A DNA stretch of 64,000 nucleotides, from contig NZ_CP011514.1 of the NCBI RefSeq assembly GCF_001653795.1, positions 4,544,279 through 4,608,278 on the forward strand, read 5' to 3'. Positions 36,217 through 45,159 of the stretch are shown here, one piece after another (the first letter of the stretch is position 1; each line of letters begins with the position of its first letter). Position numbers and translations under genes: made by a program. The notes under the pieces were generated by a model, which searched no databases, was not told the DNA's origin, and saw only the letters and a list, made by a program, of their open reading frames with translations. Origin of the DNA: Mitsuaria sp. 7 (GTDB lineage Bacteria > Pseudomonadota > Gammaproteobacteria > Burkholderiales > Burkholderiaceae_C).

Positions 36217-37772
36217 TGCTGCTCCGCCGGCTGCGGCCGCTCCTTCTCCTGCTGGTCTGCGCGGCGCTCACGGGCGCCTCGGGTGCCTGGGCGGCGGAGC
36301 CGCTGCGCATCGGCTCGAAGCGCTTCACGGAAAGCTACATCCTCGCCGAGGTGCTCGCGCAGACGGTGCGTGCCGACGATCCGGCCGCCGAGGTCGAGAT
36401 CCGCCAGGGACTGGGCAACACCGCCATCGTCCACGCGGCGCTGAAGGCCGGCAGCATCGACGTCTACCCGGAATACCTCGGCACGATCGAGCGTGAGATC
36501 CTCGGTCACGCGGCCACCGGCGCGCCGCTCGAGCAACTGCAGGCGGAACTGCGCCCGCTGGGTCTGGCGATCGGCGTGCCGCTCGGCTTCAACAACGGCT
36601 ACGCGCTGGCGATGCGCTCGGCGCAGGCGCGTGAGCTCGGTCTCACTGCGCTGTCGCAGTTGAAGGGGCAACCAGCGCTGAAGCTCGGACTCAGCAACGA
36701 GTTCCTGGGCCGCGCGGACGGCTGGCCGGGGTTGTCGAAGCGATACGCGCTGCCGCAGATGCCGACGGGACTCGATCACGGGCTCGCGTACCGCGCGCTC
36801 GCCGATGCCCAGATCGATGTCACCGACGTGTACACGACCGACGCGCAGATCGCGGCGCTCGACCTGACCGTGTTGACCGACGACGCGCGGTTCTTCCCGA
36901 GGTATGACGCCGTGCTGCTGTATCGCATCGACCTGCCGCAACGCCATCCGCGCGCGTGGGCCGCGCTGGAAACGCTGCGCGGCCGGATCGACGAGACCGC
37001 GATGATCGCGATGAACGCGCAGGCCGAGGTCAAGCGGCAGCCGTTCGATGCGATCGCCCGCGAGTTCCTGGCAAGTCGCAGTCGGGCCTCGGCGCCTTCC
37101 TCCGCGACGGTCAAGCCGGCCAACCCGGCCGGACCGGACAGGTCCGGCTTGTGGGCGCGATTGGCCGGACCGGACCTGGGGCGCCTCACGCTGCAGCATC
37201 TGGCGCTGGTCCTGGGCGCCGTCGCGCTGGCCACCTTGATCGGCGTTCCGCTCGCAGTCGCGCTGCACCCCTGGCCGCGCTGGCGAGAGGCGCTGCTGGC
37301 CGTCTGCGCGCTGCTGCAGACCGTGCCTTCGCTGGCCATGCTGGCGCTGCTGATCTGGGCGATGGACCGGATCGGGCCGGTGCCGGCGCTGGTCGCGCTC
37401 ACGCTCTATGCGCTGTTGCCGGTGCTGCGCAACTGCACGGTCGGCCTCAGCGAGGTGTCCGAAGGCCTGACCACCGCCGCGAAGGCCCTGGGCCTCACGC
37501 GGGGTCAGGTGCTGCGATCGGTGCAACTGCCGCTGGCCTTGCCGGTCATGCTCGCGGGCCTGCGCACCGCCACCAGCCTGTCCGTCGGCACCGCCACGAT
37601 GGCGGCGTTCATCGGCGCCGGAGGCTATGGGGAACGCATCGTCACCGGACTCGCGTTGAACGATCAGACCTTGCTGCTCGCGGGCGCATTGCCGGCCGCG
37701 GGACTGGCCCTTCTCTTCGAGGGCGTGTTCGGCCTGGTGGCCTGGAGACTGGCGAAAAGCCGTGGCGCCTGA
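36213..37772 (+). CDS. ABC transporter fusion: periplasmic osmolyte-binding domain followed by permease domain
   Basis: This 519-residue fused transporter starts with a Sec signal peptide (RPLLLLLVCAALTGASGAWA), then an OpuAC-type glycine betaine/choline-binding domain (residues 28-290: LRIGSKRFTESYILAEVLAQ, VYPEYLGTIEREIL, TDVYTTDAQIAALDL). A Pro/Ser-rich linker (about 285-310) leads to a five- to six-span permease domain with the EAA-like motif EGLTTAAKALGLTRGQVLRS near 425-444. Known fused relatives (OpuFB, EgtU) usually put the permease first. No ATPase gene is adjacent. The ATG overlaps the LysR stop, so the two are co-transcribed. A quaternary-amine or similar substrate is inferred from family only. 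Confidence 0.82.
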   Translation: MMLLRRLRPLLLLLVCAALTGASGAWAAEPLRIGSKRFTESYILAEVLAQTVRADDPAAEVEIRQGLGNTAIVHAALKAGSIDVYPEYLGTIEREILGHAATGAPLEQLQAELRPLGLAIGVPLGFNNGYALAMRSAQARELGLTALSQLKGQPALKLGLSNEFLGRADGWPGLSKRYALPQMPTGLDHGLAYRALADAQIDVTDVYTTDAQIAALDLTVLTDDARFFPRYDAVLLYRIDLPQRHPRAWAALETLRGRIDETAMIAMNAQAEVKRQPFDAIAREFLASRSRASAPSSATVKPANPAGPDRSGLWARLAGPDLGRLTLQHLALVLGAVALATLIGVPLAVALHPWPRWREALLAVCALLQTVPSLAMLALLIWAMDRIGPVPALVALTLYALLPVLRNCTVGLSEVSEGLTTAAKALGLTRGQVLRSVQLPLALPVMLAGLRTATSLSVGTATMAAFIGAGGYGERIVTGLALNDQTLLLAGALPAAGLALLFEGVFGLVAWRLAKSRGA

Positions 37773-37806
37773 GGTGTCGTCGCGGATGCCCGCGACGTCG
37801 GGAAGC

Positions 37807-38922
37807 TCAGGGCTCGCCAGCGGAGAACTCGTGCTCCAGGTCCGCGTAGCAGCGCTGCTGCGCGGCGGACCAGTCACCCAGTTGCGCGGGCTGCAGCCCG
37901 GGTTGCATCAGCTGACGCAACGCGACCGCCTGCGCCTGCCGCACCAGATGCGCGAGCACGACGGACTCGGCGCCGCGGCCCGGGCGCGGCGCCAGCGCTT
38001 CGGCGACCTGGGGCGGGAAGCCCCAATGCTCGACGATCTGCGCGGACCACGCGGCCGTCAGCGGCAGCAGTTGGCGATGCAGGCCTTCGCGGTCCAGCGG
38101 CGGCACCGAGGGCGCGGACATCCCGTCCAGCGCGCGCAGCAGCGCCATCAGCCCGAGTTGTGAACTGAGGCCGGCGAGATAGGCGGAGAACTCGTCGTCG
38201 CCCGCATTGGCCAGACGCGCCGTGGCGAAGGCGGTGCGCTCGCTGAGGTCCCACAGCAGCGTGCCGGAGCGGCTGCCGTAGCGCCCCTTGCCGTGATGGA
38301 AGATGGGGCGCATCGCGACGCTCATCACCAGCTGGTCCAGGCCCTGCTGGCCGAGCACCATCACCGCGCCGGCGAGATCCGTGATCTCGCGCTCGGTGCG
38401 ATAACGCGGCGAGTTGGCCAGGCGCATCAGCTCGCCGACCAGGCTGGGATCCCGCGACATCAGCTGCACCAGCTCCGTCGAGGACACGTTGCTGCGTCGC
38501 ACGAGGCGCATCAGCTGCGGCAGCACGGCGGGCAGGCGCGGCAGATGATCGGCCCACTGCGAACCGCGCTGCGCCTGCAGGCGCTGCATCAGCCCCTGCT
38601 CGCCGGCGGACGGCGGCACGTCCTTCAGCCGCGACAGCCCGAACAGCCGGGTGCTGAAGTGCAGCCATTCCGGCGAGGCATCGAGCGTGGGGAAGACGAT
38701 GTCGCCGCCGCTGTAGACCGCCGTCTGGGTCGAGATCATGCCGGGGCCCTGCGAGTGCGAGGACGCCGACGACAGCATGGGCGGGAGGGGGATGTCGACC
38801 GGTCGGACCGGCGGCGCGGACGGCGATCCCTTCGATGCCCCGCCCGAGGCGGAGGCTCCGCCTGTCGACTTGGAGTCGGCGGAACCGGTGAGCAGTTTGC
38901 GGAGGGAGGACAGCAGAGCCAT
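37807..38922 (-). CDS. HDOD-domain signalling protein
   Basis: This 371-residue protein has a Ser/Gly/Ala-rich N-terminus (15-60) and a C-terminal HDOD domain from about residue 125 to 320 (RLPAVLPQLMRLVRRSNVSS, ELVQLMSRDPSLVGELMRLA, ITDLAGAVMVLGQQGLDQLV). HDOD domains are HD-related, lack phosphodiesterase catalytic residues and typically act as scaffolds in stress, chemotaxis or c-di-GMP signalling. The gene is convergent with the ABC fusion gene. The output is unknown. Confidence 0.8.
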   Translation of the reverse strand: MALLSSLRKLLTGSADSKSTGGASASGGASKGSPSAPPVRPVDIPLPPMLSSASSHSQGPGMISTQTAVYSGGDIVFPTLDASPEWLHFSTRLFGLSRLKDVPPSAGEQGLMQRLQAQRGSQWADHLPRLPAVLPQLMRLVRRSNVSSTELVQLMSRDPSLVGELMRLANSPRYRTEREITDLAGAVMVLGQQGLDQLVMSVAMRPIFHHGKGRYGSRSGTLLWDLSERTAFATARLANAGDDEFSAYLAGLSSQLGLMALLRALDGMSAPSVPPLDREGLHRQLLPLTAAWSAQIVEHWGFPPQVAEALAPRPGRGAESVVLAHLVRQAQAVALRQLMQPGLQPAQLGDWSAAQQRCYADLEHEFSAGEP

Positions 38923-39045
38923 GGCGCGAGTTCGACGAATTATGGTCGGCCGATCCCGTGCGGGTGTTTCGTGGGCGTCACGCTTCTCCCCCCGATTCGG
39001 GGTGTGAAAGGCGGCCGGCGGCGTTTCCTCACGCCGCGGAGGGCC

Positions 39046-39777
39046 TCACTGAGGCTGTCGACTCGCTCCGAGATAGGTCTCGATCACCCGGGGATCCTTC
39101 GCCAGATCGGCCGCCTGGCCTTCGAGCGCGATCTCGCCCGTCTCGAGCACGTAGCCGTAGTCGGCGACTTCCAGCGCGGCGCGGGCGTTCTGCTCGATCA
39201 GCAGGATGGAGACGCCCGCCTCGCGCAGCTGCGAGACGATGCGGAACACCTCCTTCACGATCAGCGGCGCCAGGCCCAGGCTGGGTTCGTCGAGCATCAG
39301 CAGCTTGGGGCGGGCCATCAGCGCGCGGCCGACGGCCAGCATCTGGCGTTCGCCGCCGGACAGCGTGCCGGCGAGCTGCGTGCGCCGCTCCTTCAGGCGG
39401 GGGAACAGCGCATAGACGCGCTCCAGCTCGTCGCGCCAGCCCTTCACGCCCAGTCGCATCGGCCGGAATCCGCCGAGCACCAGGTTGTCCTCGACCGACA
39501 TCGTGGTGAACAGCTCGCGCTTCTCCGGCACCAGCGCGAGGCCCTTCATCACCCGCTCCTCGAGGCTCAGGCCCTGGAGGTCCTCGCCGTCGAAGACGAT
39601 CTGCCCGCGCGCCGGCAGCACGCCCATCAGCGCGTTCAGCGTCGTGCTCTTGCCGGCGCCGTTCGGACCGATGACGGTGACGACCTCGCCCTCGCGCAAT
39701 CGCAGGTCCAGGCCCGTCAATACCTCGGCGCGGCCATAGCCGGCGTGCAATCCGCTGACCTTCAGCAATTCGCTCAT
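39046..39777 (-). CDS. livF: Branched-chain amino-acid ABC transporter ATPase LivF
   Basis: This 243-residue ATPase has Walker A GPNGAGKST (37-45), signature LSGGERQMLAVGRAL, Walker B LLMLDEPSLGLAP and the switch His in LLIEQNARAAL. LivF subunits pair with LivG to drive LivHM. The start lies one base beyond the stop of the fused livM-livG gene, so it is translated as part of the same operon (livH, livMG, livF). No substrate-binding protein gene (livK/livJ) is present in the cluster. Confidence 0.93.
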   Translation of the reverse strand: MSELLKVSGLHAGYGRAEVLTGLDLRLREGEVVTVIGPNGAGKSTTLNALMGVLPARGQIVFDGEDLQGLSLEERVMKGLALVPEKRELFTTMSVEDNLVLGGFRPMRLGVKGWRDELERVYALFPRLKERRTQLAGTLSGGERQMLAVGRALMARPKLLMLDEPSLGLAPLIVKEVFRIVSQLREAGVSILLIEQNARAALEVADYGYVLETGEIALEGQAADLAKDPRVIETYLGASRQPQ

Positions 39778-39778
39778 G

Positions 39779-41635
39779 TCAGTGTTCCGTTCCCAGGTAG
39801 GCCGCGCGCACCTCGGGGCTGGCCTGCACCTCGGCGGGCGTGCCCTCGATCAGCTTGGTGCCGAACTCCATCACGACGATGCGGTCCGTCAGTCCCATGA
39901 CGAAGTCCATGTCGTGCTCGACCAGCAGGATGCTCATGCCCTCGGCGCGCAACTGGCGCAGCACCGCGGCCAGCGCCTGCTTCTCCTTGTGGCGCAGGCC
40001 CGCGGCGGGCTCGTCGAGCAGCAGCAGCGTCGGGTCGCTGCACAGCGCCCGCGCGATCTCCATCAGCCGCTGCGGTCCGAGCGCCAGGTTGCCCGCGAGC
40101 TCGTGCACGTGGTCCTGCATGCCGATGCGGCGCAGCTGGTTCTCCGCCTCGGCGAAGAGGCGCTTCTCCTCCGCGCGATCGAGACGCAGCATCGCCCGCG
40201 CCGTGCCGCTGTGCGAGCGGAGGTAGCCGCCCAGCGCCACGTTCTCCAGCACCGTCATGTCCGCGATCATCTTCACGTGCTGGAAGGTCCGCGACATGCC
40301 GAGACGCGCGATCTGCCGCGCCGGCAGGCCGGTGATGGGCTCGCCGGCGAAACGCAGTTCACCCGCGGTTGCGGACAGCACGCCCGAGACGAGGTTGAAG
40401 GTCGTCGACTTGCCGGCACCGTTCGGGCCGATGAGGCTCATGATCTCGCCCGCGCGCAGCTCGAAGCTGACGTCGTTCACCGCGACCAGTCCGCCGAACT
40501 GCTTGCGCAGTTTCTCGACCTTCAGCAGCACCGACCCGGGCTGCGGCTTCGCACGGGATTCGAGCGCGGGCGCGCCCTCCCAGTTCCGCTCGCGCGGCCG
40601 CGCCGGCCACCAGCGCGACAGCGCCGTCTGCAGCGTCGGCCACAAGCCCCTGGGCGCGTACTTCAGCATCAGCACCAGCACGACGCCGAGCACGATGATC
40701 TCGAAGTTGCCGTTGCTGCCGAGCAGCGCGGGCAGCAGCTCCTTGAGCTGGTCCTCGATGATCTTGAACACGCCCGCGCCGACGAAGGCGCCCCACACGC
40801 TGCCCACGCCGCCGACGACGGCCATGAAGAGGTACTCGATGCCCATCTTCAGGCCGAAGGGACTCGGGTTCACCGTGCGCTGGACATGCGCGAAGAGCCA
40901 GCCCGAGATGGCCGCCAGCAGCGCGGCGATCAGGAAGACCACGACCTTGTAGCGGAAGGTCGACACGCCCATCGACTCGGCCATCACCGTCGCGCCGCCG
41001 AGCGCCCGGATGGCCCGGCCCGGTCGCGAGTCCAGCAGGTTGCGCACGGCGATCGCCCCGAGGATCGCGAACAGCCAGATCAGGTAGTAGATCGCGCGGC
41101 CGTCGGCCAGGCTGACGCCGAACAGCGAGATCGCCGGCACACCGAGCAGACCGTCGTACTTGCCGAGCGACTCCATGTTGGCGATCGTGAAGTTCAGGCT
41201 GAGCGCCCAGGCGATCGTCGCCAGCGGCAGGTAGTGCCCCGACATCCGCAGCGTGATCAGCGCCAGCACGAGCGCGATGACCAGCGTGATCGCGACGCCC
41301 GCGGCGAGGCCGATCCACGGCGACAGTCCGTAGCGCGCGCTCAGCAATGCCGTCGTGTACGCGCCGACGCCGACGAAGGCGGCCTGCCCGAACGAGGTCA
41401 GTCCGCCGACACCGGTCAGCAGCACCAGCCCCAGCGCCACGAGCGCAAACATGCCGATGTAGTTCAGCTGGGTGATCCAGAACTCAGGCACCGGCAGCAG
41501 CGGCAGCACCGCGAGCACAGCCAGCAGCAGCGCGGGGACGATGCGCCGCGTCCACGGGCTGGACACCGCAGTCGGGGTTCCGATGGCGTCTGGAGCGGCG
41601 GTGGCCTTCATGGCATGGGATCGATCGGAGGCCAC
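39779..41635 (-). CDS. Fused branched-chain amino-acid permease LivM and ATPase LivG
   Basis: This 618-residue single frame contains a complete LivM permease (about 30-340: FALVALGLVLLTGVGGLTSFG, IALVLALITLRMSGHYLPLA) followed by a LivG ATPase (about 370-615). The LivG part has Walker A GPNGAGKST, Walker B LLLLDEPAAGL, and a signature that reads LALGPQRLMEIARAL instead of the usual LSYGxQR, a partial degeneration. The start is placed at GTG 41635 because AGGAG is seven bases upstream, whereas the ATG at 41650 lies inside livH and the ATG at 41611 has no site. The frame is continuous, so this is a genuine fusion. ATP would be hydrolysed by the LivG part with LivF. Confidence 0.9.
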   Translation of the reverse strand: MASDRSHAMKATAAPDAIGTPTAVSSPWTRRIVPALLLAVLAVLPLLPVPEFWITQLNYIGMFALVALGLVLLTGVGGLTSFGQAAFVGVGAYTTALLSARYGLSPWIGLAAGVAITLVIALVLALITLRMSGHYLPLATIAWALSLNFTIANMESLGKYDGLLGVPAISLFGVSLADGRAIYYLIWLFAILGAIAVRNLLDSRPGRAIRALGGATVMAESMGVSTFRYKVVVFLIAALLAAISGWLFAHVQRTVNPSPFGLKMGIEYLFMAVVGGVGSVWGAFVGAGVFKIIEDQLKELLPALLGSNGNFEIIVLGVVLVLMLKYAPRGLWPTLQTALSRWWPARPRERNWEGAPALESRAKPQPGSVLLKVEKLRKQFGGLVAVNDVSFELRAGEIMSLIGPNGAGKSTTFNLVSGVLSATAGELRFAGEPITGLPARQIARLGMSRTFQHVKMIADMTVLENVALGGYLRSHSGTARAMLRLDRAEEKRLFAEAENQLRRIGMQDHVHELAGNLALGPQRLMEIARALCSDPTLLLLDEPAAGLRHKEKQALAAVLRQLRAEGMSILLVEHDMDFVMGLTDRIVVMEFGTKLIEGTPAEVQASPEVRAAYLGTEH

Positions 41636-41636
41636 G

Positions 41637-42671
41637 TCAATGCTCCTCATGGTGCGGATCGCGCCAGCTGCGCCACAGGAGCACCGGCAGGATGGAGGTG
41701 AAGACGATGACTTCCTTGAAGGCGCTGGCCCAGAAGGAGCTGAACGACTCGATCAGGCCGACCAGGAGCGCGCCCAGCGCGGCGCCCGGGTAGCTCGACA
41801 GACCCGCGAAGACCGCGGCCACGAAGCCCTTCAGGCCGATGAGGAAGCCGCTGTCGTAGAAGATCGTCGTGGTCGGGCTGATCAGGATGCCCGACAGTGC
41901 GCCGATGAAGGCGGCCAGCGTGAACGACAGCCGACCCGCCGAGGTACTGGAGATGCCCATCAGCCGGGCACCGAGTCGGTTCACCGCGGTCGCGCGCAAC
42001 GCCTTGCCGTAGAGGCTTTTCTCGAAGAACAGCCACAGCGCGACGATGAGCGCCGCCGACGCCATCACGATGATGAGCGTCTGGCCCGAGAACATCAGCG
42101 GCCCGGCCGAATAGCTCGCATCCCAGAAGCTCGGATTGCGCGAGCCCTCGGCGCCGAAGAACACCAGACCCAGTCCCGTCAGCGCGAAGTGCACGCCGAC
42201 CGAGACGATCAGCAGCACCAGCACCGAGGCGTCGGCCAGCGACTGGTACGCGAGCCGGTAGAGCAGCCCGCCCATCGGCGTCACGACCGCCAGGGTCAGC
42301 AGCGCCTGCGCCACCAGCGGCAGCTTCATCGGTGCGAGCCACAGGGCGCAGAGCCCGATGGCGACGCCGGGCAGCGCTCGCAGCGCGATGGGCACCCATT
42401 CCGCCTTGAGCCGTCCGGTGCGCGCGGCCGCGATCAGGTCCAGCACCGCGGCCAGCAGCGCCATCGCGATCAGGAAGTGGATCGTCAGCGGCGTATGACC
42501 GAGCTGCAGGCCCGCCAGCGTCAGCGCGCCGAAAGCCACGAACTCCCCCTGAGGGATGAAGATCACCCGCGTGACTGCGAAGATGAGGACCAGGGCCAGT
42601 GCCAGCAGCGCGTAGATCGCGCCGTTGGTCACCCCGTCCAGCACCAGGATGCTTGCAATCGCCCCGTCCAC
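41637..42671 (-). CDS. livH: Branched-chain amino-acid ABC permease LivH
   Basis: This 344-residue permease has about eight spans ([38 protein letters not shown]) and the LivH-specific [21 protein letters not shown] loop region with an EAA-like function. The start is GTG at 42671 because AGGAG is five bases upstream; a TTG 27 bases further upstream is in frame but has no site. It heads the liv operon. A palindrome resembling TetR-family operators lies about 190 bases upstream. Confidence 0.9.
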   Translation of the reverse strand: MDGAIASILVLDGVTNGAIYALLALALVLIFAVTRVIFIPQGEFVAFGALTLAGLQLGHTPLTIHFLIAMALLAAVLDLIAAARTGRLKAEWVPIALRALPGVAIGLCALWLAPMKLPLVAQALLTLAVVTPMGGLLYRLAYQSLADASVLVLLIVSVGVHFALTGLGLVFFGAEGSRNPSFWDASYSAGPLMFSGQTLIIVMASAALIVALWLFFEKSLYGKALRATAVNRLGARLMGISSTSAGRLSFTLAAFIGALSGILISPTTTIFYDSGFLIGLKGFVAAVFAGLSSYPGAALGALLVGLIESFSSFWASAFKEVIVFTSILPVLLWRSWRDPHHEEH

Positions 42672-42918
42672 CTTGTCTCCTGTCGTGGTACCGGGCAAGG
42701 CCGTTGACCGCGCGTCGCCGATGCGTGCCGGCGCCGTCGCGACCGCTCCGAAGGCCGTCGCCCGGGGGTTGGTCGTCCATGGGACGTGTGGCGACCGACT
42801 CTAGCGGGAAGCCTTCGGCCCTCCGTCAGTGGATGCCGCATTGACATTTCGCAAGAAATTAATCCGACCGGTCGGTCGAAGTTTCATGCCTGCCTGCCGA
42901 GACCCGGCGGACTCAGGC
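42672..42918. promoter_or_regulatory. livH upstream control region with TetR-like palindrome
   Basis: The segment between livH and the GAF gene holds a perfect 12-bp palindrome CCGACCGGTCGG at 42864-42875, typical in style of TetR-family operators, and a second dyad ATTTC-N4-GAAAT at 42846-42859. Which regulator binds is unknown; no tetR gene is in the window. Confidence 0.45.
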
Positions 42919-43476
42919 TCAGACCATCTCGGCTTCGTTCCGCAGTGCGTGCAGGTGCAGGCAGGCCTTCGCAGTGGCTCGGCGCAGGTCCAGTTCCTCG
43001 CGCTTTGTCCACACACGGGCCGTGTCACGCTGCCCGAGCGCGATCACGCCAAAGGTCTTGCCGTTGATCTGGCCGGACACGTCCAGCATCGCGCGCCACG
43101 TGGGCGGCGGCTGCAACGCGTTCAACCGGGGATCGGCCTGCGCGTCGGCGCAGTTGTAGACCCCTTCGGACAGCAAGGCGTCGAAGTACCCCGGATAGGC
43201 GCGCTGCTCACAGAGCGGGCGCTGATGGCTCACGCCGTCGATCGCGTGCGCGCCGAGGCATCGCAGGCGGTGCTCTCCAGGCCCTCCGTCCAGCAACCAG
43301 AGGCTCGCGTGCGAGCTGCGAAAGTAGCCGCACAAGGCCTCGCTGACAGCCTGCGCGTAGCGTTCGGCCCGTTCGCCGGCGGTGTCCAGACCGCTGTCGC
43401 GGGCCTCGGTCGCCGGCCATTCCATGTCCTGTCTGGCCGCCCGCATGGCGGCAAACAGCCCTTCGATCCTTTCCAT
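42919..43476 (-). CDS. GAF-domain protein
   Basis: This 185-residue protein contains one GAF domain (about 35-180: YAQAVSEALCGYFRSSHASL, DGGPGEHRLRCLGAHAID, AMLDVSGQINGKTFGVIALG). GAF domains bind small ligands or cyclic nucleotides, and many stand-alone bacterial members are sensors. No output domain is attached. On the minus strand, TTGGCG (43566-43561), an 18-nt spacer and TAGAAT (43542-43537) form a plausible promoter about 60 bases before the ATG. The gene is downstream of, but oriented like, the liv operon. Confidence 0.8.
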   Translation of the reverse strand: MERIEGLFAAMRAARQDMEWPATEARDSGLDTAGERAERYAQAVSEALCGYFRSSHASLWLLDGGPGEHRLRCLGAHAIDGVSHQRPLCEQRAYPGYFDALLSEGVYNCADAQADPRLNALQPPPTWRAMLDVSGQINGKTFGVIALGQRDTARVWTKREELDLRRATAKACLHLHALRNEAEMV

Positions 43477-43790
43477 CGTCGCGCTCGCTCCCTGTGTGTC
43501 CTTGTTGTTGACGCCACGGTGAAACGGCGCGGCGGCATTCTAGGTGTTTTCCCTAGAGCGCGCCAAGCACCTTCCGGCGGTCGTTCGCCAGAGAGGGGAA
43601 GACCTCGCCGCCAGGGGCGATGAATGTCTCTTGGAACCGATTCGGGCGACCTTCGCGCGAGGTCATTAGCGATGCCCCGGTACGGAGAGGCTCCGGCTTA
43701 TAGGAAAATACGGGTTTCGCCGTTTGTCCCTGGGGGGAACTTGGGACGGTCGGCGCCGCATTTCAAACTCTCATCAAATTCAGGAACAGC
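43477..43790. other. 314-base region between divergent GAF and small-Cys genes
   Basis: This region contains the GAF promoter (minus strand, 43566-43537) and a hairpin CTAGG-N7-CCTAG that overlaps its minus 10. No coding frame and no other clear element was seen. Confidence 0.5.
43537..43566 (-). promoter_or_regulatory. Probable sigma-70 promoter of the GAF-domain gene
   Basis: TTGGCG, 18-nt spacer and TAGAAT on the minus strand (four and five matches to consensus) lie about 60 bases upstream of the ATG. The dyad across the minus 10 could be an operator. Confidence 0.45.
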
Positions 43791-44027
43791 GTGGCCAAGG
43801 ATACGACCAAGACGACCATCGAAGCCGATGGTCTGCGCTATCGCTCTAAAGCGCCAGGTTCGCCGTTCGCGGCGACCTCTTCGTTTGGCGCGGCAACCAT
43901 GTCGTGCTTTCTCTGCGGCAAGCATCGCCCCCGGGCGTTGCTGAAGTCCCGCAAGCTGCTGGGCAAGTCCCAGCCAGTCTGCGCCCCTTCCTGCAAGGAA
44001 CTGGAAGAGCAGCTGACGAAGAAGTAA
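43791..44027 (+). CDS. Small Cys-rich protein, zinc-finger-like, paralogue of the gene at 44827
   Basis: This 78-residue product uses GTG at 43791, with AGGA six bases upstream. It carries C39-x2-C42 and, after exactly 21 residues, C64-x3-C68 (SCFLCGKHRPRALLKSRKLL, then VCAPSC), which predicts a single zinc-binding knuckle. A second conserved block near the N-terminus (DGLRYRSK, GSPF) and a Lys-rich C-terminus complete the protein. The same arrangement with the same spacing recurs in the protein at 44827-45030, so the two form a small family. No function is known. It is convergent with tdk, with 37 bases between stops. Confidence 0.65.
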   Translation: MAKDTTKTTIEADGLRYRSKAPGSPFAATSSFGAATMSCFLCGKHRPRALLKSRKLLGKSQPVCAPSCKELEEQLTKK

Positions 44028-44064
44028 GCCCAGGCTTACCCGGCGGCCTCAGGACGCCATGTCC

Positions 44065-44625
44065 TCAGGACGCCCTGAAGCAGCGTCCACACACCGCGCG
44101 GTAACGGGAGTTGCCGCCGATCTCGACCTGCGCGCCTTCGGTCTGCTTGCGGCCGGTGGCGTCGACACGCATGTTCATCGTCGCCTTGCGGCCACAGTCG
44201 CAGATGGTCTTCATCTCGTCCATCTCGTCGGCGAGCGCCAGCAGTGCGGCCGAGCCGGTGAACAGCTCGCCGCGGAAGTCCGTCCGCAGGCCGTAGCAGA
44301 TGACGGGGACGTGACGCATGTGCGCGACCTCGTGCAGCGACCACACCTGGTCCTTCGACAGGAACTGCGCCTCGTCGACGAGGATGCAAGCGATGCCCGG
44401 CGACTGCGTGATCAACGCGCGGAAATCCGTCTCGCCGTTGAACACCTCCGCCACCCGTTGCGGCCCCAGCCGCGACGTGACCATCCCCTTGCCGTAGCGG
44501 TCGTCGACACCGGCGGTGAACAGGCGCACCGCATGGCCGCGCTCTTCGTAGTTGTGCGCCACCTGCAGCAGGGCGGTGGATTTGCCGGCATTCATCGCGG
44601 CGTAGCGGAAAAACAGTTTGGCCAT
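44065..44625 (-). CDS. tdk: Thymidine kinase
   Basis: This 186-residue cytosolic kinase phosphorylates thymidine for salvage. It has the P-loop AAMNAGKSTALL (residues 9-20), the DEAQFL motif carrying the catalytic base region, and a zinc-binding lasso region with Cys pairs (CDCGRK near 145 and VCGRC near 180), as in type II thymidine kinases. It lies between two small Cys-rich genes of opposite orientation (43791 and 44827) and shows no other partner. Confidence 0.94.
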   Translation of the reverse strand: MAKLFFRYAAMNAGKSTALLQVAHNYEERGHAVRLFTAGVDDRYGKGMVTSRLGPQRVAEVFNGETDFRALITQSPGIACILVDEAQFLSKDQVWSLHEVAHMRHVPVICYGLRTDFRGELFTGSAALLALADEMDEMKTICDCGRKATMNMRVDATGRKQTEGAQVEIGGNSRYRAVCGRCFRAS

Positions 44626-44826
44626 GGTTCTCGAACGCCCGGCCCGCCGGGCAAGCGGGCGATTGTCGGCGCAAAGAGCGCCGTTCGTCGGGCGGTGCTT
44701 TTACCCCCGGGCAAGCGATGTAGCGGCGCGTCACACGCCCCACCTACTATCGATCTTGAGGGAATCGATGCGCCGACGGGACACGAACCCGCCGGTGCGA
44801 ACAAGAGCGCCAAGCGAAGCGAGACC

Positions 44827-45030
44827 ATGAGCAAAGACACCTGCACCGCCGTTCGGGATGACGGCCTGCGCTATGCCTCCAAGCTGGGGGGGTCGCCGTT
44901 CCAGGGTAGCGGTCAAACCCGCTCCTGCTTCAAATGCGGGCGTCATCGTCCGCCGAGCAGCCTCCAGTCCAAGCGGATCCTGGGTCGGACCGAGCTGGTC
45001 TGCAAGCCCGCCTGCGAACCGAAGACCTGA
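44827..45030 (+). CDS. Small Cys-rich protein, zinc-finger-like, paralogue of the gene at 43791
   Basis: This 67-residue product has C34-x2-C37 followed after 21 residues by C59-x3-C63 (SCFKCGRHRPPSSLQSKRIL, VCKPAC), identical in spacing to the 78-residue paralogue, plus the shared N-terminal block DGLRYASK and GSPF. The start at 44827 agrees with the paralogue N-terminus (MSKDT versus MAKDT). It is divergent from tdk with about 200 bases between. Function is unknown; a zinc-ribbon fold for nucleic-acid or protein contact is the likeliest reading. Confidence 0.65.
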   Translation: MSKDTCTAVRDDGLRYASKLGGSPFQGSGQTRSCFKCGRHRPPSSLQSKRILGRTELVCKPACEPKT

Positions 45031-45159
45031 TTCCCGTCTCCGGCTGGCGTCCTCAGGCAGGACGGGCGCCTTCCGTCGATCGACGCGAATTGCCACGCCC
45101 GCGCGGCTATGGGCACAATCCCCCCTTTTCCCGAAGGCCGGCCCCGCGCCGCTTGATGC

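Noticed and set aside
41611..41650. ATG starts at 41650 and 41611 for the LivM-LivG fusion
   Set aside because: The first lies inside livH without a ribosome-binding site and the second has no site. GTG at 41635 has AGGAG seven bases upstream.
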